38,001 bases of DNA. Origin: Clostridia bacterium (GTDB lineage: Bacteria; Bacillota; Clostridia; Oscillospirales; Butyricicoccaceae). Every line of letters begins with the position of its first letter. The stretch's first letter is position 1. The DNA lies in the NCBI GenBank assembly GCA_017521295.1, contig JAFXDF010000079.1, forward strand, positions 1 through 38,001, read 5' to 3'. Shown piece after piece: positions 31,144 to 38,001 of the stretch. Made by a program: the position numbers and the translations under genes. The notes under the pieces were generated by a model. The model saw only the letters and a list, made by a program, of their open reading frames with translations. It ran no database searches and was not told where the DNA came from.

Positions 31144-32646
31144 TTACAGCAGGTCTTTTGCCGCCTGGGTCAGGGGGATGAGATCCTCCTTGCCCAGCAG
31201 GGCGATGTCGAACTTGCGGTTGAGGGCGGCGAAATGCTGCACGCCGAAGGCGATCTTCCGCAGATAGGAGAACACGCCGATGGCACCGGGAGAAAAGCTG
31301 TCGGCCTGGGTGCCGTAAAGGGCCCGCAGGTCGGGCAGGTCGGCAAAGATCTCCTGGACGGTGGTGCCGTACTTCTGCAGATGGGCGGGCACGTTGCCGC
31401 TTTCGATGAGCTTGCCCACGGCGGCGGCGTTCATGGCGGCGGCCATGGCGGCCCGGCAGAGGCCCACGGTGGTGACCTTTCCGCCGCCCAGGGCCAGGGC
31501 CTTGAACACGTCGGCCTCCCCGGCAAAGCCGCCGGTGATGTTGATGGCGGGCAGGTAATCGTACTGGTCCTGCAGCTTTTCCAGAATAGAAACCACCTGG
31601 GCCTCCATGGTCACGGTGGGCTGGCACCATTCGTTCATCATGGCGCAGGGGCTGTAGCCGCTGCCGCCGCTGGCGCCGTCAAAGGTGACCATATCCACCT
31701 GGTTTTCGGCGGCGATGCGCAGCACCCGCTCCATGTCGGCGGGATCGTAGCCGGCCATCTTGAAATAGACATTCTCCAGTCCCAGGGCCCGCAGCTGGGC
31801 GATGCGCAGACGGAAGAACTCCTCGTCCCACAGAGGCAGACGGCCGTACATATAGAAATTGGGGCAAGTGCGGTTGGCATAGGCCTGCTGCACGGCGGGG
31901 TCGGAGGGATCGGGATGGACGATGAAGCCCATCTGCTGCTTTTTCAGCGCGGTCTCCAGATCGGGCAGGCGGTTCACCGGCTGGGTGCCCTTGGCCGACT
32001 GGCCGAACTTGAACTCGATGGCCTTGGCGCCGTACTTGGTGATGGCGATCTCAGGCACGCCCAGCAGATCGTCCTCCACGTTGCACTGGGGCACGATCTG
32101 GCCGTAGCCGCGGTAATACTTGTTGAAGCTGTCCAGGATCTCACCCAGGAAGGGGAAATCCACGATCCTGCCGTTTTCGATCTTCAGACCGGGATCCTTG
32201 CTCTTGGCGTCCTCGCCCACCATACAGGTGACGCCTGCCATGGCGGCGCCGGCGAAATAGTCCTTCCAGTTGAGCTTGATAAGGGCGGGCAGAACGATGG
32301 GCATGGCCAGCTTGACGGGATGGACCTTGCCGTACTGCCGCTGGGTGTTCACGTTGAACACGGTGGCCTGTTCATAGGTGGGCTCCACGCCTTTGGCGCC
32401 GAAGACCCGGCCGTTGATGTTGAAGTGGGAATAATCCAGCGGATAGACCTTTTCCGAGGCGATCTGGTTGGCGCCGGTGGTGGTGGGATACACCGTCTGG
32501 GCACCCAGCACGGCGGCCAGGCCGATCTCGCAGGGAGTGGCACAGCCCTCCACACACATGGAGCACATGCCGGAGGTGGTGGTGAGATGGCTGCTGCGGT
32601 TATTGGTGGCAGCAAAGCCGGAAGTGAGATTGGGGGAATAAGACAC
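31144..32646 (-). CDS. Stand-alone FMN-binding glutamate synthase-like protein with N-terminal Cys4 motif
   Basis: A 500-residue protein corresponding to the central FMN (synthase) domain of GltB, without the glutaminase domain. The TIM-barrel FMN part carries MVTFDGASGGSGYSP (about 336-350), INITGGFAGEADVFKALALG and GLCRAAMAAAMN, the family's phosphate-binding region. A short N-terminus holds Cys28, Cys31, Cys35 and Cys39 (CSMCVEGCATPC), a plausible Fe-S site. Such proteins are usually annotated as FMN-binding glutamate synthase family. Without a glutaminase domain or visible small subunit, the reaction may use free ammonia or be something else. Start GTG 32646, about 6 nt after GGGAGGT. It has its own promoter and is bounded by terminators on both sides. 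Confidence 0.88.
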   Translation of the reverse strand: MSYSPNLTSGFAATNNRSSHLTTTSGMCSMCVEGCATPCEIGLAAVLGAQTVYPTTTGANQIASEKVYPLDYSHFNINGRVFGAKGVEPTYEQATVFNVNTQRQYGKVHPVKLAMPIVLPALIKLNWKDYFAGAAMAGVTCMVGEDAKSKDPGLKIENGRIVDFPFLGEILDSFNKYYRGYGQIVPQCNVEDDLLGVPEIAITKYGAKAIEFKFGQSAKGTQPVNRLPDLETALKKQQMGFIVHPDPSDPAVQQAYANRTCPNFYMYGRLPLWDEEFFRLRIAQLRALGLENVYFKMAGYDPADMERVLRIAAENQVDMVTFDGASGGSGYSPCAMMNEWCQPTVTMEAQVVSILEKLQDQYDYLPAINITGGFAGEADVFKALALGGGKVTTVGLCRAAMAAAMNAAAVGKLIESGNVPAHLQKYGTTVQEIFADLPDLRALYGTQADSFSPGAIGVFSYLRKIAFGVQHFAALNRKFDIALLGKEDLIPLTQAAKDLL

Positions 32647-32681
32647 AAAAAGACCTCCCTTTTTTGATTTCTTGCGCTTCT

Positions 32682-32710
32682 ATTCTATACCCCTTTTCGC
32701 CAAATGTCAA
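32682..32710 (-). promoter_or_regulatory. Promoter of the FMN glutamate synthase-like gene
   Basis: Minus strand TTGACA (32705-32710), 17-bp spacer, TAGAAT (32682-32687). The -35 directly abuts the terminator of the upstream gene. Confidence 0.85.
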
Positions 32711-32737
32711 AAAAAGCACCTCTTTCGAGGTGCTTTT
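32711..32737 (-). terminator. Terminator of the SleB-like gene
   Basis: An 11-bp stem (32712-32722 with 32727-32737), loop TTTC; the minus-strand transcript ends in CTTTTTTT. Confidence 0.92.
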
Positions 32738-32740
32738 CTC

Positions 32741-33742
32741 TTACAGGAAGAAGGTATGACCGCCGATGACGGTATAGACCTGGCGGTTGCGGCCCGCCCA
32801 GCAGGTGGGGGCCACTTTGTTGCTGGCAAAGAAGAAACAGCCGGGCGCGGTCTCATAGCCCTCCAGGGCCAGCTTTGCGGCCAGCCAGCAGGTCTCGCAG
32901 GGGTCCTTGAGAATGCTCTTGGAGGACCGCTTGACGAACTGCACGCCGTTGCGGGTGTCAAAGATGACCTCCTCGGCGGTGTTGGGGAAGCCGGCGTCAC
33001 GCATACGGTTGATGATGACATTGGCCACGGCTACCTTGCCGTCCAGGGGCTGATTGCAGGATTCATGCCGCACGATGCGGGCGATCCACAAAAGATCCTC
33101 CTGGTCATAGAAGGTCTCGCCGCTTTCCAGCAGCGCTCCGCCCTCCAGAAAGGCAGTTCTGGTGATATTGTCCCAGGTGACGGTGCAGGAAAACACCTTG
33201 GCGGCGTCCCGCAGGGGGATCATGGCCATGCCCTCGTCTGCCGAGCAGGGCCGGGCCATGTACCAGCAGCGGCCGTTGGCGCGGGCCAGCCGGTCACCGG
33301 GATAGATCTCCATGTTCAGTCCGTCCTCACGGGTGATGAAGATGGTCTGGGCGGCTTTGTCCCAGTTGACCGTGCAGCCCATGGCCTCGAAAAAGTCACG
33401 GACGGGCACGCAGGTCATGCCATTGTACAGACGGGCGTAATTTGCCAGAGCCATGGCCTCTCCGTTGAAGAACACCCCCACGGCGTTGGGATCGGTGAAG
33501 GGCACGAAGGTCTCTTCGGCCTCCTCCTCTTCCCGGGTATCGTCGGTCTGCAGCAGGCTTTCAAAATCGGCGGTGAGCAGGCTTTCCTCCGGCACGGAGA
33601 CTTCCTGTGTGAGGATGGCCTGGGCCACCGCATCGGTCAGGTCGCTTTCCGGTTTGACACCGGCAGCCAGGCCGGTGACGGGCACAGCCGTCATCACAAA
33701 GCTCATGGCAGCAGCAACCAGACGCTGATATCGTCGTTGCAA
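32741..33742 (-). CDS. Secreted cell wall hydrolase: copper-amine-oxidase-like domain plus SleB/CwlJ (Hydrolase_2) domain
   Basis: About 333 residues. A signal peptide (RR near the start, hydrophobic stretch, cleavage near GLAA) is followed by an acidic linker (about 40-80). Next comes a copper amine oxidase N-terminal-like domain (about 85-200, with MTCVPVRDFFEAMGCTVNWD and MIPLRDAAKVFSCTVTWD repeats) that in Clostridia serves as a wall-binding module. The C-terminal SleB-type domain has WIARIVRHESCNQPLDGKVA with the catalytic-type Glu, VANVIINRM, and FFFASNKVAPTCW. SleB/CwlJ enzymes cut spore-cortex peptidoglycan at germination. The start is unclear: TTG 33742, 10 nt after AAAGGA, is favoured; GTG 33751 is too close to the site. 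Confidence 0.88.
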   Translation of the reverse strand: MQRRYQRLVAAAMSFVMTAVPVTGLAAGVKPESDLTDAVAQAILTQEVSVPEESLLTADFESLLQTDDTREEEEAEETFVPFTDPNAVGVFFNGEAMALANYARLYNGMTCVPVRDFFEAMGCTVNWDKAAQTIFITREDGLNMEIYPGDRLARANGRCWYMARPCSADEGMAMIPLRDAAKVFSCTVTWDNITRTAFLEGGALLESGETFYDQEDLLWIARIVRHESCNQPLDGKVAVANVIINRMRDAGFPNTAEEVIFDTRNGVQFVKRSSKSILKDPCETCWLAAKLALEGYETAPGCFFFASNKVAPTCWAGRNRQVYTVIGGHTFFL

Positions 33743-33807
33743 AACACTCACATCCTTTGAGATTGTAACAAAATCGTTTTTGTTGTAACCATTTTGTAAT
33801 ATGGCCT

Positions 33808-33835
33808 ATGATAACACAAAACCGGGAAATGTCAA
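33808..33835 (-). promoter_or_regulatory. Promoter of the SleB-like gene
   Basis: Minus strand TTGACA (33830-33835), 16-bp spacer, TATCAT (33808-33813). The leader contains an AACAAAA/TTTTGTT hairpin just before the gene. Confidence 0.65.
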
Positions 33836-33910
33836 GGAAAAGCCTTCAGTTTTCCCGACAAAACCTGCAAATTTTAGTGATTTTGCACAACGTTTTTGGC
33901 CCGAAAACAC

Positions 33911-33954
33911 AAAAAAAGCCCCGGAAAACCGCACCTTTCGGGGGTTTTCCGGGG
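33911..33954 (-). terminator. Terminator of the second nhaC-like gene
   Basis: A 12-bp stem (33919-33930 with 33943-33954), followed on the minus strand by GCTTTTTTT. Confidence 0.92.
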
Positions 33955-33961
33955 ACGAAAA

Positions 33962-35296
33962 TCAAGCCTTTGCCCGCTTTTTTACCTTATCCTGGAACAC
34001 ACGGACACCCAGCCACCACAGGGGGATCAGGTACACCAGCGCCGACCAGAGGATGGCCTCGGCGCCTACGCCCAGCATCTCCAGCGGCACGGCGCAGGCG
34101 ATGCACCAGGGGCACAGGGCCACCATCACCACGATGGTGTTGGCAATGTCCTGGACCATCTCATCCACGTGCTTGCCCTCCTTTTCGTAGACCGGGCCCA
34201 GCAGCTGATGGATCATCATGATACCGATGGTCTGGTTGCAGAATACCGCCATGATGACGCCCGACATCACCGTCATGACGCCGCAGCAGGTGATCTTTTT
34301 GCAGTAACCTGCCAGCCGCTCCTGGATGCCGTCCAGCATCCGGGTGCCCTCGAAAATGCCCGAATAGGCGCTGGAAAGGACAATGATGCAGGACACGGTG
34401 AACATGGACATGACGCCGCCGCCCGAAAGGATTTCGGTCAGCACCGGGTCGGCGGGGGTATAGCCAAATATCGCGGATTTCAACGCCGCGGGCAGCGATT
34501 GGCCTTGACTGGTGACGGTAAGTACAAAGCCGGCAGCGGCGCTGAGACCCATGGCGGTGCGCACCTTGACCTTGCACAGGGGCAGCACCAGCATGATCAC
34601 GGCGGGCAGGGCGCACCAAAGGGACAGGTCAAAATTGTCTGCGATGCGCTCCAGCAGGCTGCCGTCCCCCGCCGTCAGGGGATACCGGGGCGACAGGAAG
34701 GCGTAAAAGGCAGTGGTGGCGATCATGGGCACCAGGGCGCTCTTCAGCATACCCCGCACATTGTGAAAAATGTCGGTGCCGGTGATGGTGGCCACCAGAT
34801 TGGCACAGGAAGAGGCCGGTGAGGTGCGGTCACCGAAATAGGCGCCGCTGAGCACCACGCCTGCCATCAGCGCCGGGGGCACGCCGCCCGAACGGGCGAT
34901 GGTCATCAGAATGACGCCCACCGTGCCGGTGATGCCGAAGCTGGTGCCCAAAGCATAGCCCAGCAGGCAGGTCAGCCCAAAGCCGGCCAGGATGAACCAG
35001 CCGGGCGGGATCAGCCGGATGCCGTGATAGACAAAGAAGGTGATGGTGCCGCCCGACCGCCACAGGGCGGTGAGCAGGCCGATGAGAATAAAGATCTTCA
35101 CTACGATGAGGCCCCGCTTGGCGCCGGCCTTCATCATGGGGAGCAGTTCTTCCCTGGTAAAGCCGCGGCGCCGGGCCACGGTGTAAAAGGTCACTAGCCC
35201 CACCGAAAGGGCCACCAGCATGGCGTTTTGGGTGCCCTGCATGACGCACAAAAGCATCACAGAGCCGAAAATCAGAAAGGCGATCAGAAGATCCAT
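33962..35296 (-). CDS. Na+/H+ antiporter, NhaC family, 444 aa
   Basis: A second NhaC-type transporter, shorter than the one at 19611 and without a signal-peptide-like start. About 11 hydrophobic segments. Family motifs: GTSFGITGTVGVILMTIA, GAYFGDRTSPASSCANLVA (the GDxxSP motif), and in the second half FCNQTIGIMMIHQL and CPWCIACAVPLEMLG. It lies 10 nt behind an ABC ATPase gene and downstream of trmB, in one likely transcript. AGAGGGATAATT precedes ATG. Codon use is ordinary, unlike the first NhaC. Substrate cannot be told. Confidence 0.88.
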   Translation of the reverse strand: MDLLIAFLIFGSVMLLCVMQGTQNAMLVALSVGLVTFYTVARRRGFTREELLPMMKAGAKRGLIVVKIFILIGLLTALWRSGGTITFFVYHGIRLIPPGWFILAGFGLTCLLGYALGTSFGITGTVGVILMTIARSGGVPPALMAGVVLSGAYFGDRTSPASSCANLVATITGTDIFHNVRGMLKSALVPMIATTAFYAFLSPRYPLTAGDGSLLERIADNFDLSLWCALPAVIMLVLPLCKVKVRTAMGLSAAAGFVLTVTSQGQSLPAALKSAIFGYTPADPVLTEILSGGGVMSMFTVSCIIVLSSAYSGIFEGTRMLDGIQERLAGYCKKITCCGVMTVMSGVIMAVFCNQTIGIMMIHQLLGPVYEKEGKHVDEMVQDIANTIVVMVALCPWCIACAVPLEMLGVGAEAILWSALVYLIPLWWLGVRVFQDKVKKRAKA

Positions 35297-35306
35297 AATT
35301 ATCCCT

Positions 35307-35966
<660 letters not shown>

Positions 35967-36011
35967 ACCATCCCCTCCTTCGGGGATAGTATGGACAAAA
36001 GCAGGCGAAAG

Positions 36012-36719
36012 TTACGCCTCTTCTTCCTCCCGGTCCAGCATGCCGATCTTACGCACGTCGGTCATAGGGGTGTCGGGGAACATCTTCCGGGCCACCAGGC
36101 GGTAGATAGGCAGGCCCTGGAGGGAGAAGTTGCGCTCGTATTCGGTCATCACGTTGGGGGTGTCGGTGGCGTGGAGGTTAAAGGTCACCTCAAACAGGCC
36201 GTAGCCGAACTGGCTGAAATAGCAGATGCTGTGCTCAAACAGGGGCCGGTTGTCGGTTTTGAAGCAGATCTCGCCCCGCTCCTTGAGGAAGCGCTGATAG
36301 ACCGTCAGGAAGGCCGGATGGGTCAGGCGGCGCTTGTGCTGGCCCTTGGGGGGCCAGGGATCGGAAAAGTTCAGATAGATCCGGTCGGCCTCGTCCTTGT
36401 CAAAGACCAGATCCAGCCGGGAGGCGTCGTAGGAGATAAAGAGCAGGTTGTCCAGCTGCTCCTTCTGGGCCTTTTCCATGGCGATGAGCAGCACGCTCTC
36501 CACCCGCTCCACGGCAACAAACAGCTGGTCGGGGTTCTGCTTGGCCATCTGGACGATAAAGCCGCCCTTGCCGCAGCCGATCTCCACGTTGAGCACGGTG
36601 CCGGCGTCGCAGCCGAAGTGCTCACGCCACTTGCCCCGCAGTTCTTCGGGGTTCAGGACCTGTACATCTTCACAGGCCTCCATCCGGCCGGTGAGATTCT
36701 TTTTCTTTCGCATTCTCAT
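36012..36719 (-). CDS. trmB: tRNA (guanine(46)-N(7))-methyltransferase
   Basis: TrmB methylates N7 of G46 in the tRNA variable loop with SAM. The 235-residue protein has NVEIGCGKGGFIVQMA (SAM motif, about 44-59), NFSDPWPPKGQHKRRL (catalytic region, about 118-133) and the C-terminal TEYERNFSLQG with the conserved Thr-x-Tyr-Glu. I chose ATG 36719, 8 nt after GAGGG; the same frame stays open far upstream to 37916, but that part is antisense to the YitT-family gene. First gene of a trmB-ABC-nhaC transcript. Confidence 0.96.
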   Translation of the reverse strand: MRMRKKKNLTGRMEACEDVQVLNPEELRGKWREHFGCDAGTVLNVEIGCGKGGFIVQMAKQNPDQLFVAVERVESVLLIAMEKAQKEQLDNLLFISYDASRLDLVFDKDEADRIYLNFSDPWPPKGQHKRRLTHPAFLTVYQRFLKERGEICFKTDNRPLFEHSICYFSQFGYGLFEVTFNLHATDTPNVMTEYERNFSLQGLPIYRLVARKMFPDTPMTDVRKIGMLDREEEEA

Positions 36720-36765
36720 GGGGTTGTCCCTCGTTTTCTCTGTAATTGGGGCATGTGCCCAAAAT

Positions 36766-36795
36766 ATTATACTGTATGGGGCGGCCTTTTCGCAA
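36766..36795 (-). promoter_or_regulatory. Promoter of trmB
   Basis: Minus strand TTGCGA (36790-36795), 18-bp spacer, TATAAT (36766-36771). Confidence 0.6.
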
Positions 36796-36799
36796 GGGG

Positions 36800-36829
36800 T
36801 TGACGGAAACACCGTATAAAATATATAAT
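36800..36829 (+). promoter_or_regulatory. Promoter of the YitT-family gene
   Basis: TTGACG (36800-36805), 18-bp spacer, TATAAT (36824-36829). The -35 box is 4 bp from that of the divergent trmB promoter. Confidence 0.7.
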
Positions 36830-36866
36830 TTAGCGGAAAAGACAAATCTGTTTGATAGGAGGACCT

Positions 36867-37727
36867 ATGAAAAAACAACTGCATCCCGTACTGCGATATG
36901 TGGGAATTCTTGCAGCCAGCCTGCTGTACGCCGCGGCCATCGCCCTGTTTCTCGATCCCAACCAGCTGGCGCCCGGCGGTGTCAGCGGTATCGCCATTAT
37001 CCTCAACCGCCTGACAGACCTGCCCACCGGTACGCTGATCCTGATCATGAACGTTCCCCTGCTGGCCCTGGGCATGTGGAAACTGGGCTGGAAGTTCGTG
37101 CTGTCCACCATGGTCGCGGTAGCGGCCTCGTCGGTGTTCACCGATCTGCTGGCACCTTACGGCCCGCTGACCACCGATCCCCTGCTGGCCGCCTGCGCCG
37201 GCGGTGGGCTGCTTTCGGTTGGCATGGGCATTCTGTTCAAGCTGGGAGCCACCTCGGGCGGCACCGACATCCTCATCCGCGTGATCAAGCTGAAATATAA
37301 GCACCTCAAGACCGGAAGCCTGTTTTTGGTCACCGACTGCTGCGTCATCGCCACCTCTGCCATCGTGTTCGGCAACATTGATCTGGCGCTGTACGCCGCC
37401 ATCGCCACCATCGTTTCCTCCTTCTGCCTGGATCTGGTGCTGTACGGCCGGGACGAAGCCAAACTGGTCTATCTGATCACCGATCATGAACGGGCCATTG
37501 CCGACCGGCTGCTGCAGGAACTGGAGATCGGCGTCACCTATCTGCAGGGCCAGGGCGCTTACACCCGGGACAGCAAACAGGTCATCTTCTGCGCCATGCA
37601 GAAGCGGCTTCTCCCCCGGGTGCAGGAGATCGCCATGGAAGAGGACCCCTGCGTTTTCCTTATCGTGACCTCGGCAAGCGAGATCTTTGGCGAAGGATTC
37701 AAGGATATTTCGGCGCCCCGATTGTAA
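36867..37727 (+). CDS. YitT family membrane protein (YitT_membrane plus DUF2179)
   Basis: A 286-residue protein with five or so helices (about 10-170) carrying DPNQLAPGGVSGIAIILN and KLGATSGGTDILIRVI, the hallmark YitT segments, then a cytoplasmic DUF2179 domain (about 210-286) with GVTYLQGQGAYTRDSKQVIFCAM and the C-terminal EIFGEGFKD. The family is widespread in Bacillota; its transport role is not firmly known. The ATG at 36867 lies 4 nt after AGGAGG; the in-frame TTG at 36852 is part of the leader. No hairpin terminator is seen before the tRNA promoter 26 bp downstream. Confidence 0.93.
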   Translation: MKKQLHPVLRYVGILAASLLYAAAIALFLDPNQLAPGGVSGIAIILNRLTDLPTGTLILIMNVPLLALGMWKLGWKFVLSTMVAVAASSVFTDLLAPYGPLTTDPLLAACAGGGLLSVGMGILFKLGATSGGTDILIRVIKLKYKHLKTGSLFLVTDCCVIATSAIVFGNIDLALYAAIATIVSSFCLDLVLYGRDEAKLVYLITDHERAIADRLLQELEIGVTYLQGQGAYTRDSKQVIFCAMQKRLLPRVQEIAMEEDPCVFLIVTSASEIFGEGFKDISAPRL

Positions 37728-37753
37728 ATTGTCAAAAAAATCGAAAAAAACAC

Positions 37754-37782
37754 TTGACTTTCCGGCTGTCTTTTGGTATTCT
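37754..37782 (+). promoter_or_regulatory. Promoter of the tRNA-Gly genes
   Basis: TTGACT (37754-37759), 17-bp spacer, TATTCT (37777-37782), about 20 bp before the tRNA. Confidence 0.7.
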
Positions 37783-37801
37783 ATATGGGCAGTCAGGAAA
37801 C

Positions 37802-37877
37802 GCGGATTTAGCTCATCTGGTAGAGCGCCACCTTGCCAAGGTGGAGGTAGCGAGTTCGAGCCTCGTAATCCGCTCCA
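37802..37877 (+). tRNA. tRNA-Gly(GCC)
   Basis: A 76-nt cloverleaf: acceptor GCGGATT/AATCCGC, D arm GCTC/GAGC, anticodon stem CCACC/GGTGG with loop TTGCCAA (anticodon GCC), T arm GCGAG/CTCGT with TTCGAGC, discriminator T and an encoded CCA. Confidence 0.97.
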
Positions 37878-37880
37878 CTG

Positions 37881-37910
37881 ATGCCCGCTTGCAGCGATGC
37901 AAGCGGGCAT
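37881..37910 (+). repeat. Inverted repeat between the two tRNA-Gly genes
   Basis: A 13-bp perfect stem ATGCCCGCTTGCA/TGCAAGCGGGCAT (37881-37893 with 37898-37910), loop GCGA. It is followed by TCTCAACC, not a T-run, so it is a poor terminator; it may be a processing or pausing hairpin. Confidence 0.7.
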
Positions 37911-37924
37911 TCTCAACCAAATAT

Positions 37925-38000
37925 GCGGATTTAGCTCATCTGGTAGAGCGCCACCTTGCCAAGGTGGAGGTAGCGAGTTCGAGCCTCGTAATCCGCTCCA
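37925..38000 (+). tRNA. tRNA-Gly(GCC), second identical copy
   Basis: All 76 nt are identical to the copy at 37802-37877, including the encoded CCA. It lies 47 nt downstream and ends one base before the window does. No separate promoter is visible, so it is probably co-transcribed. Confidence 0.97.
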
Positions 38001-38001
38001 C

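Noticed and set aside
33801..34221. Short plus-strand frames between the SleB-like and nhaC genes
   Set aside because: They run over the terminator and into the antisense of nhaC, with no ribosome site or recognisable protein.
36012..37916. A 634-codon minus-strand frame that contains trmB
   Set aside because: Only the last 235 codons are TrmB, with a ribosome site at 36719. The upstream part is antisense to the well-supported YitT-family gene and runs through the tRNA-Gly promoter and tRNA.

Overview
The window is a GC-rich bacterial chromosome segment with tightly packed genes and strong purine-rich ribosome binding sites. Gene order and content point to a spore-forming Gram-positive of the Clostridia, most likely the Oscillospirales. 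The order yqfC-yqfD-phoH-ybeY-era-yqzL-recO is a Bacillota signature. YqfC, YqfD, YlbJ and a SleB-like cell-wall hydrolase are spore-related, and DUF951, an HprK-target HPr, NhaC antiporters and MutS2 fit the same group. The species assignment is inference.

Layout. (1) 1-5100: the 3' end of ATP-type pckA converges on an orphan pxpA; then, on the minus strand, an HPr-like gene, uvrC-rsmD-coaD and a coiled-coil gene. (2) 5140-12330: a long minus-strand operon yqfC-yqfD-phoH-ybeY-era-yqzL-recO-mutS2, covering sporulation, ribosome maturation and DNA repair. A 44-codon yqzL overlaps the start of recO. (3) 12391-13575: plus-strand ylbJ and a 68-aa four-cysteine protein. (4) 13618-17075: a minus-strand operon of response regulator, histidine kinase and HtrA protease, resembling an envelope-stress module. 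(5) 17224-21307: three plus-strand transcription units, each with its own promoter and terminator: an aminotransferase, rpe with a structured-looking leader, and an NhaC antiporter. The aminotransferase and antiporter have highly biased codon use. (6) 21306-24063: an S1-domain gene diverges from a DUF951-udp-Nudix operon. (7) 24060-27795: minus-strand rplM-rpsI, an AT-richer cassette with one unknown gene between two identical 38-bp terminator copies, folA, and rsmA-SGNH hydrolase-DUF1294. (8) 28038-32646: a TtcA-family gene followed by a palindromic repeat, a prolyl-tRNA editing protein with a DMT transporter, a HAD phosphatase, and a stand-alone FMN-binding glutamate-synthase-like protein. 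(9) 32741-38001: the SleB-like hydrolase, the operon trmB-ABC ATPase-nhaC, a YitT-family gene and two identical tRNA-Gly(GCC) genes.

Most of the window is housekeeping DNA. The best candidates for something less ordinary are the direct-repeat-flanked cassette (26131-26929), the nested-stem leader of rpe (about 18609-18748), the HPr with tyrosine at the catalytic histidine position, and the palindromic element folded into the terminator after the TtcA-family gene. I found no CRISPR array, phage, transposase, toxin-antitoxin pair or recognisable defence system. No gene-free stretch exceeds 300 bases.
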